From the NCBI GenBank assembly GCA_004557245.1, contig SFEL01000004.1, forward strand, positions 21,996-85,995: a DNA stretch of 64,000 bases, given 5' to 3'. The notes under the pieces were generated by a model. It worked only from the letters and a program-made list of their open reading frames with translations. It ran no database searches and was not told the DNA's origin. A program made the position numbers and the translations under genes. Shown here piece by piece: positions 16,177 to 25,406 of this stretch; positions within the stretch are counted from its first letter, which is position 1, and every line of letters begins with the position of its first letter. The stretch comes from Clostridiales bacterium (GTDB lineage: Bacteria > Bacillota > Clostridia > Christensenellales > CAG-138).

Positions 16177-16205
16177 TTGCCATATAACACAAGTTATTGT
16201 ATAAT
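16177..16205 (+). promoter_or_regulatory. Sigma-A promoter of zapA
   Basis: TTGCCA at 16177-16182 and TATAAT at 16200-16205 with a 17-base spacer. Confidence 0.75.
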
Positions 16206-16245
16206 TTCCATATTAGGGAAACTATATATATGGTGGTATGATTTG

Positions 16246-16560
16246 ATGGATAAAACTCATGTAACTATAAATGTGGCGGGGCAGGAGCTTCGCCTTTCAG
16301 CCGACGACAGCGAAGCATATATCCGCAAGATAGCCGGATATGTAAACGATAAGGTGGATGAGGTACAGCGTTCCTATCCCAACCTTAGCACGGCAAACTG
16401 CCTCATAATGGCCGCGCTGAACCTTTCGGACGAGCTGCATAAGCTGCGCGAGGATTACGATGCCTTGGATTCACGCATATCCGAGCTTAGAGAAATGCCA
16501 AGGCAGCAGTCTCCTGTCAAGCGCCCCTTTGAGAGCAAGGCTACCGTAGGGGTAAAGTAA
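16246..16560 (+). CDS. zapA: Cell division protein ZapA
   Basis: A 104-residue cytoplasmic protein that binds FtsZ and bundles its filaments at the division site. The N-terminal strand block (MDKTHVTINVAGQELRL) is the ZapA globular domain. A helix from about residue 55 to 85 provides the dimer coiled coil. Length is typical. The ATG at 16246 follows a GGTGG; it lies about 40 bases after the -10 element, so longer frames that start before the promoter are excluded. It is followed by a terminator and then the U32 protease gene. Confidence 0.88.
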   Translation: MDKTHVTINVAGQELRLSADDSEAYIRKIAGYVNDKVDEVQRSYPNLSTANCLIMAALNLSDELHKLREDYDALDSRISELREMPRQQSPVKRPFESKATVGVK

Positions 16561-16579
16561 TAGTTATATCCGCAAATAC

Positions 16580-16611
16580 GCGGCTCGGGGCTTATCCTGG
16601 GCCGCTTTTTT
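16580..16611 (+). terminator. Terminator after zapA
   Basis: GCGGCTCGGG pairs with CCTGGGCCGC (two wobble pairs) and is followed by TTTTTT. Confidence 0.65.
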
Positions 16612-16627
16612 AAAGGCTGGTTTATTT

Positions 16628-18703
16628 ATGATGGAGCTTCTTTCCCCGGCGGGCAGCCGGGAGGCATTGATTGCCGCCGTGCAGAACGGGGCGGACGCGG
16701 TATACTTTGGCGGCAGCATGTTCAATGCCAGAAGGTTCGCGGCGAATTTTGACGACCATGGGCTTATTTCTGCCATAGACTACTGTCACGAGAGGGGCGT
16801 AAAGGTAAATATTACGCTGAACACCCTTTTGCTTGACAAGGAAATATCCAAGGCGTTGAAATACGCCGAATTTTTATGCAGAACAGGAGCCGACGCTGCT
16901 ATAGTGCAGGATATGGGTCTTGTAAGCCTTATACGTAAAAATATTCCGGAGCTTCCCCTACACGCCAGCACACAGATGGGAATACACGAGCTGAACGGCG
17001 CAAGGGAGGCTGAGAAGCTGGGCCTTGAGCAGGTGGTGCTATCCCGGGAGGTGCCGCTGGGGGAGATCGAGTATATACATAATAATACGCCTATAGCCCT
17101 CGAGGCCTTTGCCCACGGGGCGCTTTGCATGAGCTTTTCAGGCGCCTGCCTGCTTTCCTCAATGGCGGGAGAAAGAAGCGGCAACCGCGGCACCTGCGCA
17201 CAGCCCTGCCGCAAACGCATGGGGCTTGAATATATGCCGGGCAGAGACGAATACGACCTGAGCCTTGGCGACCTTTGTATGATAGAACATCTTGCGGAGC
17301 TGAAACAAGCCGGCGTAAGCTGCATAAAATTAGAGGGCCGCATGAAGAGGGCGGAATACGTTGCGGTGGTGACGCGGGCGTACCGGGACGCGCTGGACGG
17401 CGCGGATAAAGCCGAGATATCCCGGCATAAGAAGCGCATGCTGGATATGTTTGATCGCGGCGGCGGCTGCACAGGCTACTTTTACGGAGACAACGCCCAT
17501 ACCGGGTGCATAGCCGTAAGCGATAGATCAAAGGAACTTATCGAAGAAGCGGCAAACAGCTACGCTAAGGATACACGCAAGCAGCCTGTAGATATGGAAC
17601 TGCATATGCGCGTAGGTGAGGCTGCAAGGCTTGCCATGCGCTTAGGCGGCGATAATGTGGAGGCCGTGGGCGACGTTGTACAGCCCGCCCAAAAACCTCA
17701 AACCGCCGAAAGGTATATGGAACAGACCCGAAAGCTGGGGGATACGCCATTTATATGCGCAGGCATAAGGGCGGATATCGACGAAAAGGCATTTCTTCCT
17801 ATGAGCGCGGTGAACGCCCTGCGCAGAGACGCTTCCGCTAAGCTTTTGGAGTCTCTGCATCGGAGAAGAAGCTGCGACAGCGGCGATATTCCAAAGCTTA
17901 AAAACCAGCCTGCGGAGCACACCCGGATAACCGCCATAGCGAGTACGCTGGATCAGGCGAAGGCGGCATTCGGTGCGGGAGCCGACGAGGTGGCGCTGGA
18001 GCCCTGGGAATTTCACATTGCAGCCTTTGAGGCAGCTGCGGCGTTTAAAGGAAGCAAGAAGCTTTTGATATCCCTTCCCGTGGCAATAATAAGCCATAAG
18101 GAAGCGGAAAAGATTATGAAGATAATCGGAAGCGGCCTTATAGACGGCGGCATAGCGGCCAATGTTGGCCAGCTCGAGCTTATAAGAAGCCTGCCGCTCA
18201 GGATAGCGGGGACACAGATGAATGCCATGAACGGCTATACCGTGCAGGCATATAAGAATATGGGCTTTGACAGAGTGACGCTTTCGCTGGAACTTACCAA
18301 ACCCCAGCTGCGGGATATTTCAGGGGCCGGCACTGCTGTAAGCGTATACGGCAGGGCGCAGCTGATGCAGCTTCGCCATTGCCCGGTGAAAGAGTACAGG
18401 GGTTGCCGCAGCTGCGATGGCTTCCCGGGGAAAATGGTCGATGAGGGTGGCAGGGAATTCCCCCTGTGCAACGTGCGGCAGGAAGACGGCTGCCTGGTGC
18501 GGCTGCTCAACTGCCTGCCCACCGATATAACGGACCTATACGGCGAGCTGCCAAAGCCTGAGGCCGTACAGCTTGCATTTTACGATGAAGGTCCTGAAAA
18601 GGTACGGGAGCGCATAGCAGCTGTCATGGCGGCGAGAGACGGCAGAAAGGTATCCCCGGCTAAAAACGCCACCCGCGGCCATTGGAACAGGGCAGTAGAT
18701 TAA
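16628..18703 (+). CDS. Peptidase U32 family protein (large form)
   Basis: A 691-residue protein of the U32 collagenase-like family. The signature EAFAHGALCMSFSGAC is at 159-174, followed by Cys190 and Cys194. These four cysteines could hold a cofactor, as in the U32 proteins TrhP and RlhA that act in RNA hydroxylation. The C-terminal third matches the long-form domain (DUF3656 type) and has a second Cys cluster, CPVKEYRGCRSCDG. So it may modify tRNA or rRNA rather than degrade collagen; the substrate is not decided here. The start is ATG-ATG at 16628. mutS2 follows after 14 bases. Confidence 0.85.
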   Translation: MMELLSPAGSREALIAAVQNGADAVYFGGSMFNARRFAANFDDHGLISAIDYCHERGVKVNITLNTLLLDKEISKALKYAEFLCRTGADAAIVQDMGLVSLIRKNIPELPLHASTQMGIHELNGAREAEKLGLEQVVLSREVPLGEIEYIHNNTPIALEAFAHGALCMSFSGACLLSSMAGERSGNRGTCAQPCRKRMGLEYMPGRDEYDLSLGDLCMIEHLAELKQAGVSCIKLEGRMKRAEYVAVVTRAYRDALDGADKAEISRHKKRMLDMFDRGGGCTGYFYGDNAHTGCIAVSDRSKELIEEAANSYAKDTRKQPVDMELHMRVGEAARLAMRLGGDNVEAVGDVVQPAQKPQTAERYMEQTRKLGDTPFICAGIRADIDEKAFLPMSAVNALRRDASAKLLESLHRRRSCDSGDIPKLKNQPAEHTRITAIASTLDQAKAAFGAGADEVALEPWEFHIAAFEAAAAFKGSKKLLISLPVAIISHKEAEKIMKIIGSGLIDGGIAANVGQLELIRSLPLRIAGTQMNAMNGYTVQAYKNMGFDRVTLSLELTKPQLRDISGAGTAVSVYGRAQLMQLRHCPVKEYRGCRSCDGFPGKMVDEGGREFPLCNVRQEDGCLVRLLNCLPTDITDLYGELPKPEAVQLAFYDEGPEKVRERIAAVMAARDGRKVSPAKNATRGHWNRAVD

Positions 18704-18717
18704 ATTCGGAGATGAAT

Positions 18718-21078
18718 ATGCAGGAAAAGGTTTTAAAAACACTTGAATACGACAAAATAGCCGAAATGCTGAAGGCTAAAACCGTGACCTGCGCAGGCGC
18801 CGAGCTTGCAGAGGGCATTGAGCCTTACGATACATTTGACAAGGTAAAATCCGCGCTGGCATTTACGGCCGAGGCGGAAACGGTAATTATACGCACCGGC
18901 CATTCTCCCATAGACAGTTTCCCTGATATGCGGGAATGCCTGAAGCGCATACATGCGGCGCTGTTCGTATCTCCCGTCGAGCTCATGGGCATATCCCGCT
19001 GCCTGCGCGTTTCCCGTCTCGCAAAGGAGGCCGTCGAGAGGGAAGAAAACGTTCCGCTCCTCAGCAACCTTGCGGGGTACATCTCTACCCACCGTTCTGT
19101 AGAGGAGGAGATAGATCGATGCATACTTGGCGAGGAGGAGATATTCGACGGGGCGTCACCGGAGCTTTCGAGAATACGCCGCTCCATGCGTCAGACAAAC
19201 GATAAGGTGCGCGAGCGGCTGGGCAGCATGATACGCTCTGCCGCTTACTCGAAATACCTTCAGGAACCGCTAATAACCATACGCAACGGCAGGTTTGTTA
19301 TCCCTGTAAAGCAGGAATACCGCCAGAATGTGCCGGGGCTAATACACGATCAATCCGGCAGTGGGGCGACGCTATTTATTGAGCCTGCCGCGGTGGTGGA
19401 GCTTGGCAACCAATATAAAAAGCTTATAGCCGAGGAGCAGCAGGAGATAGAGCGTATACTTTCCGAGCTTACCGCCATGGTAGCGCCCTACGGCAGCGAG
19501 ATAAACGAGAATATAAGAATCCTGGGCGATATGGATCTGGCGTTTGCCAAGGCCAAGCTGGCCCGGGACATGAACGCTACGGAGCCGAATCTCAATCATA
19601 CCGGCTATATACGTATAGTGCAGGGGCGTCACCCTCTCATACCTAAGGAAGCGGTGCGGCCAATAGACATATGGCTGGGCCGCGATTTCAGGACGCTTAT
19701 AATCACAGGCCCAAACACGGGCGGCAAGACGGTAACGCTGAAGACTGTGGGACTATTTGTGCTCATGACCCAGAGCGGCATGTTCATACCTGCGGACATT
19801 GGCAGCGAGATATCCGTATTCGACAGCGTATATGCAGACATAGGCGATGAGCAGTCAATAGAGCAGTCCCTTTCCACCTTCTCCTCCCATATGACGAACA
19901 TAGTAGGCATACTGAAGGGCGCTGACGGCAGGTCGCTGGTGCTTCTGGACGAGCTGGGAGCAGGCACCGACCCGGTAGAAGGCGCGGCCCTTGCAATAAG
20001 CATACTGGAGGAGCTTCATTCACGCAATACCGTCACCGTGGCCACTACCCATTACAGCGAGGTCAAGGCATTTGCACTCACCCATGACGGAATAGAGAAC
20101 GCCTCCATGGAGTTTGACGTTGACAGGCTGTGTCCCACGTACAGGCTTTTTATAGGCATACCGGGCAAGTCTAACGCGTTCGAGATATCCAAGCGGCTGG
20201 GACTGAACGACGGCGTAATAGACAGGGCCAAGACATATCTGAAGGGCGAGGACGTGCGCTTCGAGGATATAATATCCAGCGCCCAGAGCCGCTATCAGCT
20301 GGCGGAGGAAGAGCGGGCGATGGCAAGCGCGGCACGGCGCGATCTTGACAAGCTCCGCCAGGAGACCGAAACTGAGCGCAGAAAGCTGGAGGCAGACAGG
20401 GCGAAGTATCAGGCGAAGGCAAAGGATGAGGCGCGGCGCATAGTTGAGGATACGCGCCGTGAGATGGATAAGCTGATAGCCGATATCCGCAGCATAAAGG
20501 GCGTGGACAGGAGCGCCGCAGACAGGGTGATACAGCAGTCCCGTGACGCTCTTCGCAAGCGCCGGGACGACCTTGCCGAAAAGCTGGTGCTTAACAAAGA
20601 GGACGGCACCAAGCCGCCCAAGACAGTCAATCCTGGGGATACGGTCAGAATAGTGTCTCTCGATAAAAAGGCAACGGTGCTTTCCAAGCCTGACTCAAAG
20701 GGCGAGGTTCAGGTACAGGCGGGTGTAATGAAGCTCAACGCAAAGCTTGCGGATCTTCGCATGATGCAGGACGACACACCGCAAAAGGGCGTGGGCAAAA
20801 TACGTCTCGAGAAGGATCGCCAGGTAGGAATGGAGCTGGACATCAGGGGAATGCTGGTGGACGACGCAATACTGGTGGTGGACAGGTACATAGACAACGC
20901 GGTGCTTTCCGGCCTTACGGAGATAAATATCATACACGGCAAGGGCACGGGCGCATTGCGTGCCGGAATACAGGATTACCTCCGCACAAACAAGCGGGTG
21001 AAATCCTTCCGACTCGGCAACTACGGCGAGGGCGACGCGGGCGTAACAGTGGTTACGCTAAAGGAAACAAAACAGTGA
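18718..21078 (+). CDS. mutS2: Endonuclease MutS2 / ribosome-rescue ATPase
   Basis: A 786-residue MutS2, the usual size. It has the MutS core with Walker A GPNTGGKT near 332-339 and Walker B VLLDELGAGTDP. A long charged coiled coil lies near 530-620. A C-terminal Smr nuclease domain starts around 708, with LDIRG and HGKGTGALR motifs. It lacks the mismatch-binding domain of MutS1. Family members suppress recombination or split collided ribosomes, depending on species. GGAG lies eight bases before the ATG at 18718, which I prefer over an ATG six bases upstream. The true MutS-MutL pair is at 53-58 kb. Confidence 0.93.
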   Translation: MQEKVLKTLEYDKIAEMLKAKTVTCAGAELAEGIEPYDTFDKVKSALAFTAEAETVIIRTGHSPIDSFPDMRECLKRIHAALFVSPVELMGISRCLRVSRLAKEAVEREENVPLLSNLAGYISTHRSVEEEIDRCILGEEEIFDGASPELSRIRRSMRQTNDKVRERLGSMIRSAAYSKYLQEPLITIRNGRFVIPVKQEYRQNVPGLIHDQSGSGATLFIEPAAVVELGNQYKKLIAEEQQEIERILSELTAMVAPYGSEINENIRILGDMDLAFAKAKLARDMNATEPNLNHTGYIRIVQGRHPLIPKEAVRPIDIWLGRDFRTLIITGPNTGGKTVTLKTVGLFVLMTQSGMFIPADIGSEISVFDSVYADIGDEQSIEQSLSTFSSHMTNIVGILKGADGRSLVLLDELGAGTDPVEGAALAISILEELHSRNTVTVATTHYSEVKAFALTHDGIENASMEFDVDRLCPTYRLFIGIPGKSNAFEISKRLGLNDGVIDRAKTYLKGEDVRFEDIISSAQSRYQLAEEERAMASAARRDLDKLRQETETERRKLEADRAKYQAKAKDEARRIVEDTRREMDKLIADIRSIKGVDRSAADRVIQQSRDALRKRRDDLAEKLVLNKEDGTKPPKTVNPGDTVRIVSLDKKATVLSKPDSKGEVQVQAGVMKLNAKLADLRMMQDDTPQKGVGKIRLEKDRQVGMELDIRGMLVDDAILVVDRYIDNAVLSGLTEINIIHGKGTGALRAGIQDYLRTNKRVKSFRLGNYGEGDAGVTVVTLKETKQ

Positions 21079-21156
21079 CAAGTGCCGTAAAACGGCTGAT
21101 TTGGACTGTTTTTGCAGATTTATTCATACCAGGTTCATATTTGGGTGGTATCATTT

Positions 21157-21621
21157 ATGATAGCAGTTTCAGAGTGCCTGAGCGGCAGGCCATGCCGCTA
21201 TGACGGCAGGGCAAAACCGGATAAAGGGGCGCAGGAGCTGGTAAAAGCAGGCGCCGTATGCATATGTCCGGAGGTGCTGGGCGGCCTTGATACGCCCCGC
21301 TCACCTGCCGAGATACAGGGCGGCGACGGGTTCGACGTGCTGGATGGCAAAGCGAAGGTCGTGAATAAGGCCGGTGAAGATGTTACGGCGCAGTACGTGA
21401 AGGGTGCTGAAATAGTCCTTGAGCTATGCAAAAAGTACGGCGTTGCAGAGGCTGTGCTGAAGGAGAAAAGCCCCTCCTGCGGATCGAGCCTCATCTACGA
21501 CGGCAGCTTTACGGGCACACTCAGGCCGGGCGTGGGCGTTACAGCGGCGCTGCTCCTGCGAAACGGTATAACCGTAAGGGACGAGCAAAGCTGTGCTGAA
21601 ACGGGAAACAAAGCAAAATAA
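21157..21621 (+). CDS. DUF523 family protein
   Basis: A 154-residue protein with the DUF523 pattern: the N-terminal SECLSGRPCRYDG and CPEVLGGLDTPR blocks and the cysteine motif KEKSPSCGSSLIYDG. The conserved cysteines suggest a metal or Fe-S centre, but no function is established to my knowledge. The start at 21157 follows GGGTGG and fits the family N-terminus. It lies between mutS2 and the response regulator on the same strand. Confidence 0.82.
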   Translation: MIAVSECLSGRPCRYDGRAKPDKGAQELVKAGAVCICPEVLGGLDTPRSPAEIQGGDGFDVLDGKAKVVNKAGEDVTAQYVKGAEIVLELCKKYGVAEAVLKEKSPSCGSSLIYDGSFTGTLRPGVGVTAALLLRNGITVRDEQSCAETGNKAK

Positions 21622-21643
21622 ACGAAAGGCGAATATTACGGCA

Positions 21644-22324
21644 ATGGATAAAAAAGCAATACTGGTAATAGATGACGACCGCAATATACTGGCGATAATA
21701 GAGATGTACCTTAAAAAAGAAGGGTGTACAGTAACCACCTGCGAGCGGGGCGACACGGCACTTGAGGCTTTCCACAAGGCAAAGCCCGACCTGGTAGTGC
21801 TGGACGTGATGCTTCCCGGTATGGACGGCTGGGGAGTGCTCGGCAAGATTCGGGAAGAGAGCGACGTGCCGGTTATAATGCTTACTGCAAAGGGCGACAC
21901 TATGGACCGAATACAGGGGCTGGATCTTGGTGCCGACGACTATATGGTAAAGCCCTTCGAGGCAAAGGAGCTTATTGCCCGCATTAAGGCGGTAATGCGC
22001 AGAAGCGGCGGACAGAGCGAGGAAAAGAAAGTATCCTTCGATAATCTGGTAATATCCTTGGATAATTACTCAGTGCTGCTGGACGGCAAGCCTGTGGAAA
22101 TGCCCCCCAAGGAGATAGAATTGCTGTACTTTCTCGCTTCCCGTCCGGGAAAGGTATTTACCAGGGAGCAGCTGCTGGAGCAGGTGTGGGGCTTTGACTT
22201 TTTCGGAGATTCCCGAACGGTGGACGTTCACGTGAAGCGCATTCGGGAAAAGCTGGGCGAGAGGGACGAGTGGCAGCTCAAGACCGTATGGGGCGTGGGC
22301 TATAAGTTTGATGTTGCTAAGTAG
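21644..22324 (+). CDS. OmpR/PhoB-type response regulator
   Basis: A 226-residue two-domain DNA-binding regulator. The receiver has acidic residues 10-12, the phosphorylation site Asp54 in VVLDVMLPGMDG and Lys104 in the MVKPF segment. The C-terminal winged helix runs from about 130 to 226 (EIELLYFLASRPGKVFTREQLL, VDVHVKRIREKL). The start at 21644 fits the family. An upstream ATG at 21593 would add 17 residues and overlap DUF523. The histidine kinase follows after 29 bases and an HtrA protease after that, which suggests an envelope-stress circuit. Confidence 0.92.
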   Translation: MDKKAILVIDDDRNILAIIEMYLKKEGCTVTTCERGDTALEAFHKAKPDLVVLDVMLPGMDGWGVLGKIREESDVPVIMLTAKGDTMDRIQGLDLGADDYMVKPFEAKELIARIKAVMRRSGGQSEEKKVSFDNLVISLDNYSVLLDGKPVEMPPKEIELLYFLASRPGKVFTREQLLEQVWGFDFFGDSRTVDVHVKRIREKLGERDEWQLKTVWGVGYKFDVAK

Positions 22325-22353
22325 ACAAGATTTTTAACGGGAACATTGGCTAT

Positions 22354-23823
22354 ATGTTCAAAACGCTGTTTTCAAGAATGCTGGCTACATACCTTTCGGT
22401 GACGCTGGGGCTGCTGATTCTCCTCGGCTTTACCGTAGGCACCGTGTTTCAGAACCAGTACAAAACCGAAAAACGCGACGAACTCAAGCGCGAAGCCCAG
22501 GAGATAAGCGCAACTGTGACGGAACGCTACATAGACAGCGCCAAGCGTGCCATGGCTGAAAAGGAACTCCTGACAATCGCAAGAAAGTATGATGCCATGG
22601 TCATACTTCAGTTTGCGGACGAGAGCCTTGGACGATGCGTGTTCATCGACGAGGAATCTACTGCAAAATGGGCGGGCTGCGACGATATGGATATATCAAG
22701 CATCACCAGCGGCATACTTTACGGCGGCCAAAAGACCGAGGTAAGAAAAATGCTGGGAGACAGGGTAGACATGCCCACCATGTCGCTTACGGGGCCTATA
22801 ACGAATGAAAACGGCAGGGTGATAGCGGCTTTGGTGCTGCATACGGATACCAGCCGTATACAGGAGTCCATTCGTCAGGTTACTATGGACGTAATATTGT
22901 ATTCCTGCATAGGAGTGGTGCTGGCGATGCTCGCGGTATCGTATATCACGGGCAAAATGACAAAGCCTATCACCGAGATGAACAATATCGTGATGCGCTA
23001 CTCCAAGGGAGAGTTCGACCTCCGCGTAAAAAGCGAGGGTACGGACGAGGTAGCCCAGCTCGGGAAAAGCTTCAATATAATGGCATCGGAGCTTAACACG
23101 CTGGAGGAGGCCAGAAGAAGCTTTGTGGCCAACGTTTCACACGAGCTGAGGTCGCCGCTCACCTCGATGAGGGGCTTCCTCGAGGCTATGCAGGACGGCA
23201 CTATAGCGCAGGAGGATTACGCCAAGTATCTGGAGATAGTCATAAACGAGAACCGGCGCATGACGTCAATGGTGAACGACCTGCTGGATCTTGCCAGAAT
23301 AGAGTCCGGCCAGGTAGTGATAAAGAAAGAAGTATTTGACATAAACGAGCTGATAGTGAGGACCATGCTCACATTCGAGGCGAGGGTGGACGCCAAAAAG
23401 CTCAATGTGGAGCTGGATATGAAGCCGGAGAAGATAGCCGTCGAGGCGGACCCCGGCCAGATAGCCCAGGTGGTGCGGAATCTCATAGATAACGCCATAA
23501 AGTTTACGCCGGAGGGCGGCAGCCTGTGGCTTATCACCAAAGTAAAGAAAAAGGTCGTTACGGTAACGGTCAAGGATTCCGGCAAGGGCATAGACGCCGA
23601 CAGCATACCGCATCTGTTCGAGAGGTTCTACAAGGCGGAAAAGGCCCATACGCCCGGAGAAAGCGCCGGCACCGGACTCGGCCTTGCCATAGTAAAGCGA
23701 ATAATAGATCAGCACGATCAGGATATAACCGTGGAGTCGGAGCCGGGAAAGGGAACGAGCTTTACCTTTACCCTCAACGCCGCGGAGCGAAGCGTCAAAG
23801 GCGCGGCACAGAAAAAAGCTTAA
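22354..23823 (+). CDS. Membrane sensor histidine kinase
   Basis: A 489-residue kinase, partner of the preceding regulator. Membrane segments at about 10-32 and 181-203 enclose an extracytoplasmic sensor of about 150 residues. HAMP is at about 204-256. The phosphoacceptor is His263 in the SHELRSPLTSMRG block. The ATPase domain has N-box NLIDNAIKFTP, G1 DSGKGID and G2 GTGLGLAI. A weak purine site precedes the ATG. The kinase-regulator-HtrA order resembles CssRS/HtrA of Bacillus, which responds to misfolded secreted proteins; that signal is inferred here. Confidence 0.92.
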   Translation: MFKTLFSRMLATYLSVTLGLLILLGFTVGTVFQNQYKTEKRDELKREAQEISATVTERYIDSAKRAMAEKELLTIARKYDAMVILQFADESLGRCVFIDEESTAKWAGCDDMDISSITSGILYGGQKTEVRKMLGDRVDMPTMSLTGPITNENGRVIAALVLHTDTSRIQESIRQVTMDVILYSCIGVVLAMLAVSYITGKMTKPITEMNNIVMRYSKGEFDLRVKSEGTDEVAQLGKSFNIMASELNTLEEARRSFVANVSHELRSPLTSMRGFLEAMQDGTIAQEDYAKYLEIVINENRRMTSMVNDLLDLARIESGQVVIKKEVFDINELIVRTMLTFEARVDAKKLNVELDMKPEKIAVEADPGQIAQVVRNLIDNAIKFTPEGGSLWLITKVKKKVVTVTVKDSGKGIDADSIPHLFERFYKAEKAHTPGESAGTGLGLAIVKRIIDQHDQDITVESEPGKGTSFTFTLNAAERSVKGAAQKKA

Positions 23824-23840
23824 ACACTTGGAGGCAGTAT

Positions 23841-25250
23841 ATGGAAGAATACAGTGAAATGAACGGACAAAACGATGAGCAGAACACCGGCGGCGAGTTC
23901 GGCGGCAGTTATTATCAGCACAATGCCATGCCAAGGGAAAAGAAGAGCAGGCAAAACAGCTGTGCGGGTTACATACTCGTAGGTATACTCTGCCTGCTGG
24001 TTGGCATAGCTGTGGGCAGCTGCACAACGACGCTGGCCATATCCGGCATAAAGGAGGCGGCGGAGAGCGTACTTCCCGGCGAGGATAAGGGCAGCGGGGA
24101 CAACGATGACAGCGGCTTCAGCTTTGAGTGGCATTTTGGAGGGAAAAAGCCGGAAAACAATAGGCCCGCCAAGGATGAAGAATATCAGGAGCCTGAAAAA
24201 AAGCAGTATACCGGACGCGAAATGCCGGTGCTGGACGGGCAGGTCCCCATCATTTCAGATACAGCAAACCCCGCTCCGGACATAGTGGAGCAGACCTTTG
24301 AGGGTGTGGTAGGGGTCAATTCATACGAAAAGGTAAAGGACAAGGACGAGCTTGAGGGCTACGGCAGCGGCTTCGCGATTTCAAGCGAAGGCTACATCGT
24401 GACAAATGCCCACGTTATAAAGGGTGCGAGCAAGGTAACCGTCACTTTACCGGACAACGACAAGCAGGAGATAGACGCCGAGGTGGTAGGCTACGATTCC
24501 ACCATGGATATCGCTGTGCTCTATATCAGGAAGGACGGCCTGAAGCCACTGGCACTTGGCAGTGCCGAAAATGTTCGGGTGGGCGATTTCACTATCGCCA
24601 TAGGAAATCCCTCCGGCAGTGAGCTTGCGGGCACGGCCACATTCGGCATAATCAGCGCAACATCCAGAAACGTAAACATTGACGGCCGCGAGAACGAATA
24701 TCTGCAGACCGATGCAGCCATCAACCCCGGCAACAGCGGCGGCCCTCTGCTCAATATGAAGGGCGAGGTAATAGGTATAACTACTGCGAAGAACATATTT
24801 GCCGGCTATGATGAGTATGGCAACACCATAAGCGCCGAGGGCCTCGGCTTTGCCATACCGATCGATAAGGCTGTGGAGGTGGCGGAGGAGCTGATAACTC
24901 AAGGCCACGTTGTTCGTCCCGGTATGGGCATAAACGTGATCGAGATAACTGAGGAAAATGCGGAAAAGTATGATCTGCACAGCGGTATACTGATCTACAG
25001 CGTAACCAAGAATGGCCCCGCGCACAAGGCGGGTCTCAGGGTGGACGACATAGTGACAGCCTACGACGGCATAAACGTTACTACCCAGGGCGACTTCGTG
25101 GATTACATTAAGGATAAGCGGGTAGGGGATACGGTAAGCTTAGAGATCATAAGGGGCGACGAGGAAATTACTATAGACGTCACCCTGGGAGACATTAACG
25201 AGTTGGGCGACGAGCTGGTCGGCAACAGGACTTCAAGCCTGTTTGACTAA
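23841..25250 (+). CDS. htrA: Membrane-anchored serine protease HtrA/DegP type
   Basis: A 469-residue surface quality-control protease. A single N-terminal membrane segment, about 45-68, anchors it. The trypsin-like domain has the triad His191 (TNAHV), Asp223 (TMDIAV) and Ser299 (GNSGGP). One PDZ domain occupies about 370-460. An acidic, Pro-rich linker follows the anchor. I chose the ATG with GGAGG eight bases upstream; the frame is open for 105 codons before it only because it overlaps the kinase gene. It is 17 bases after the kinase and is probably the output of that two-component system. Confidence 0.94.
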   Translation: MEEYSEMNGQNDEQNTGGEFGGSYYQHNAMPREKKSRQNSCAGYILVGILCLLVGIAVGSCTTTLAISGIKEAAESVLPGEDKGSGDNDDSGFSFEWHFGGKKPENNRPAKDEEYQEPEKKQYTGREMPVLDGQVPIISDTANPAPDIVEQTFEGVVGVNSYEKVKDKDELEGYGSGFAISSEGYIVTNAHVIKGASKVTVTLPDNDKQEIDAEVVGYDSTMDIAVLYIRKDGLKPLALGSAENVRVGDFTIAIGNPSGSELAGTATFGIISATSRNVNIDGRENEYLQTDAAINPGNSGGPLLNMKGEVIGITTAKNIFAGYDEYGNTISAEGLGFAIPIDKAVEVAEELITQGHVVRPGMGINVIEITEENAEKYDLHSGILIYSVTKNGPAHKAGLRVDDIVTAYDGINVTTQGDFVDYIKDKRVGDTVSLEIIRGDEEITIDVTLGDINELGDELVGNRTSSLFD

Positions 25251-25288
25251 ATAAGCGTCAAATATGCTAATAAATCCGATAAAAACAG

Positions 25289-25318
25289 TTTACAAAAGGC
25301 GGATTTATCTGGTAAACT
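25289..25318 (+). promoter_or_regulatory. Sigma-A promoter of the EF-G-like gene
   Basis: TTTACA at 25289-25294 and TAAACT at 25313-25318 with an 18-base spacer. A leader of about 80 bases follows before the gene. Confidence 0.6.
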
Positions 25319-25406
25319 ATTTGTTGGTGCTTTATGCGCGCTTTGGCGCAAAAATGCGCACGAATAAGTTATTCAATTATTTATATTACACCTTAGGGGG
25401 ATTGAA

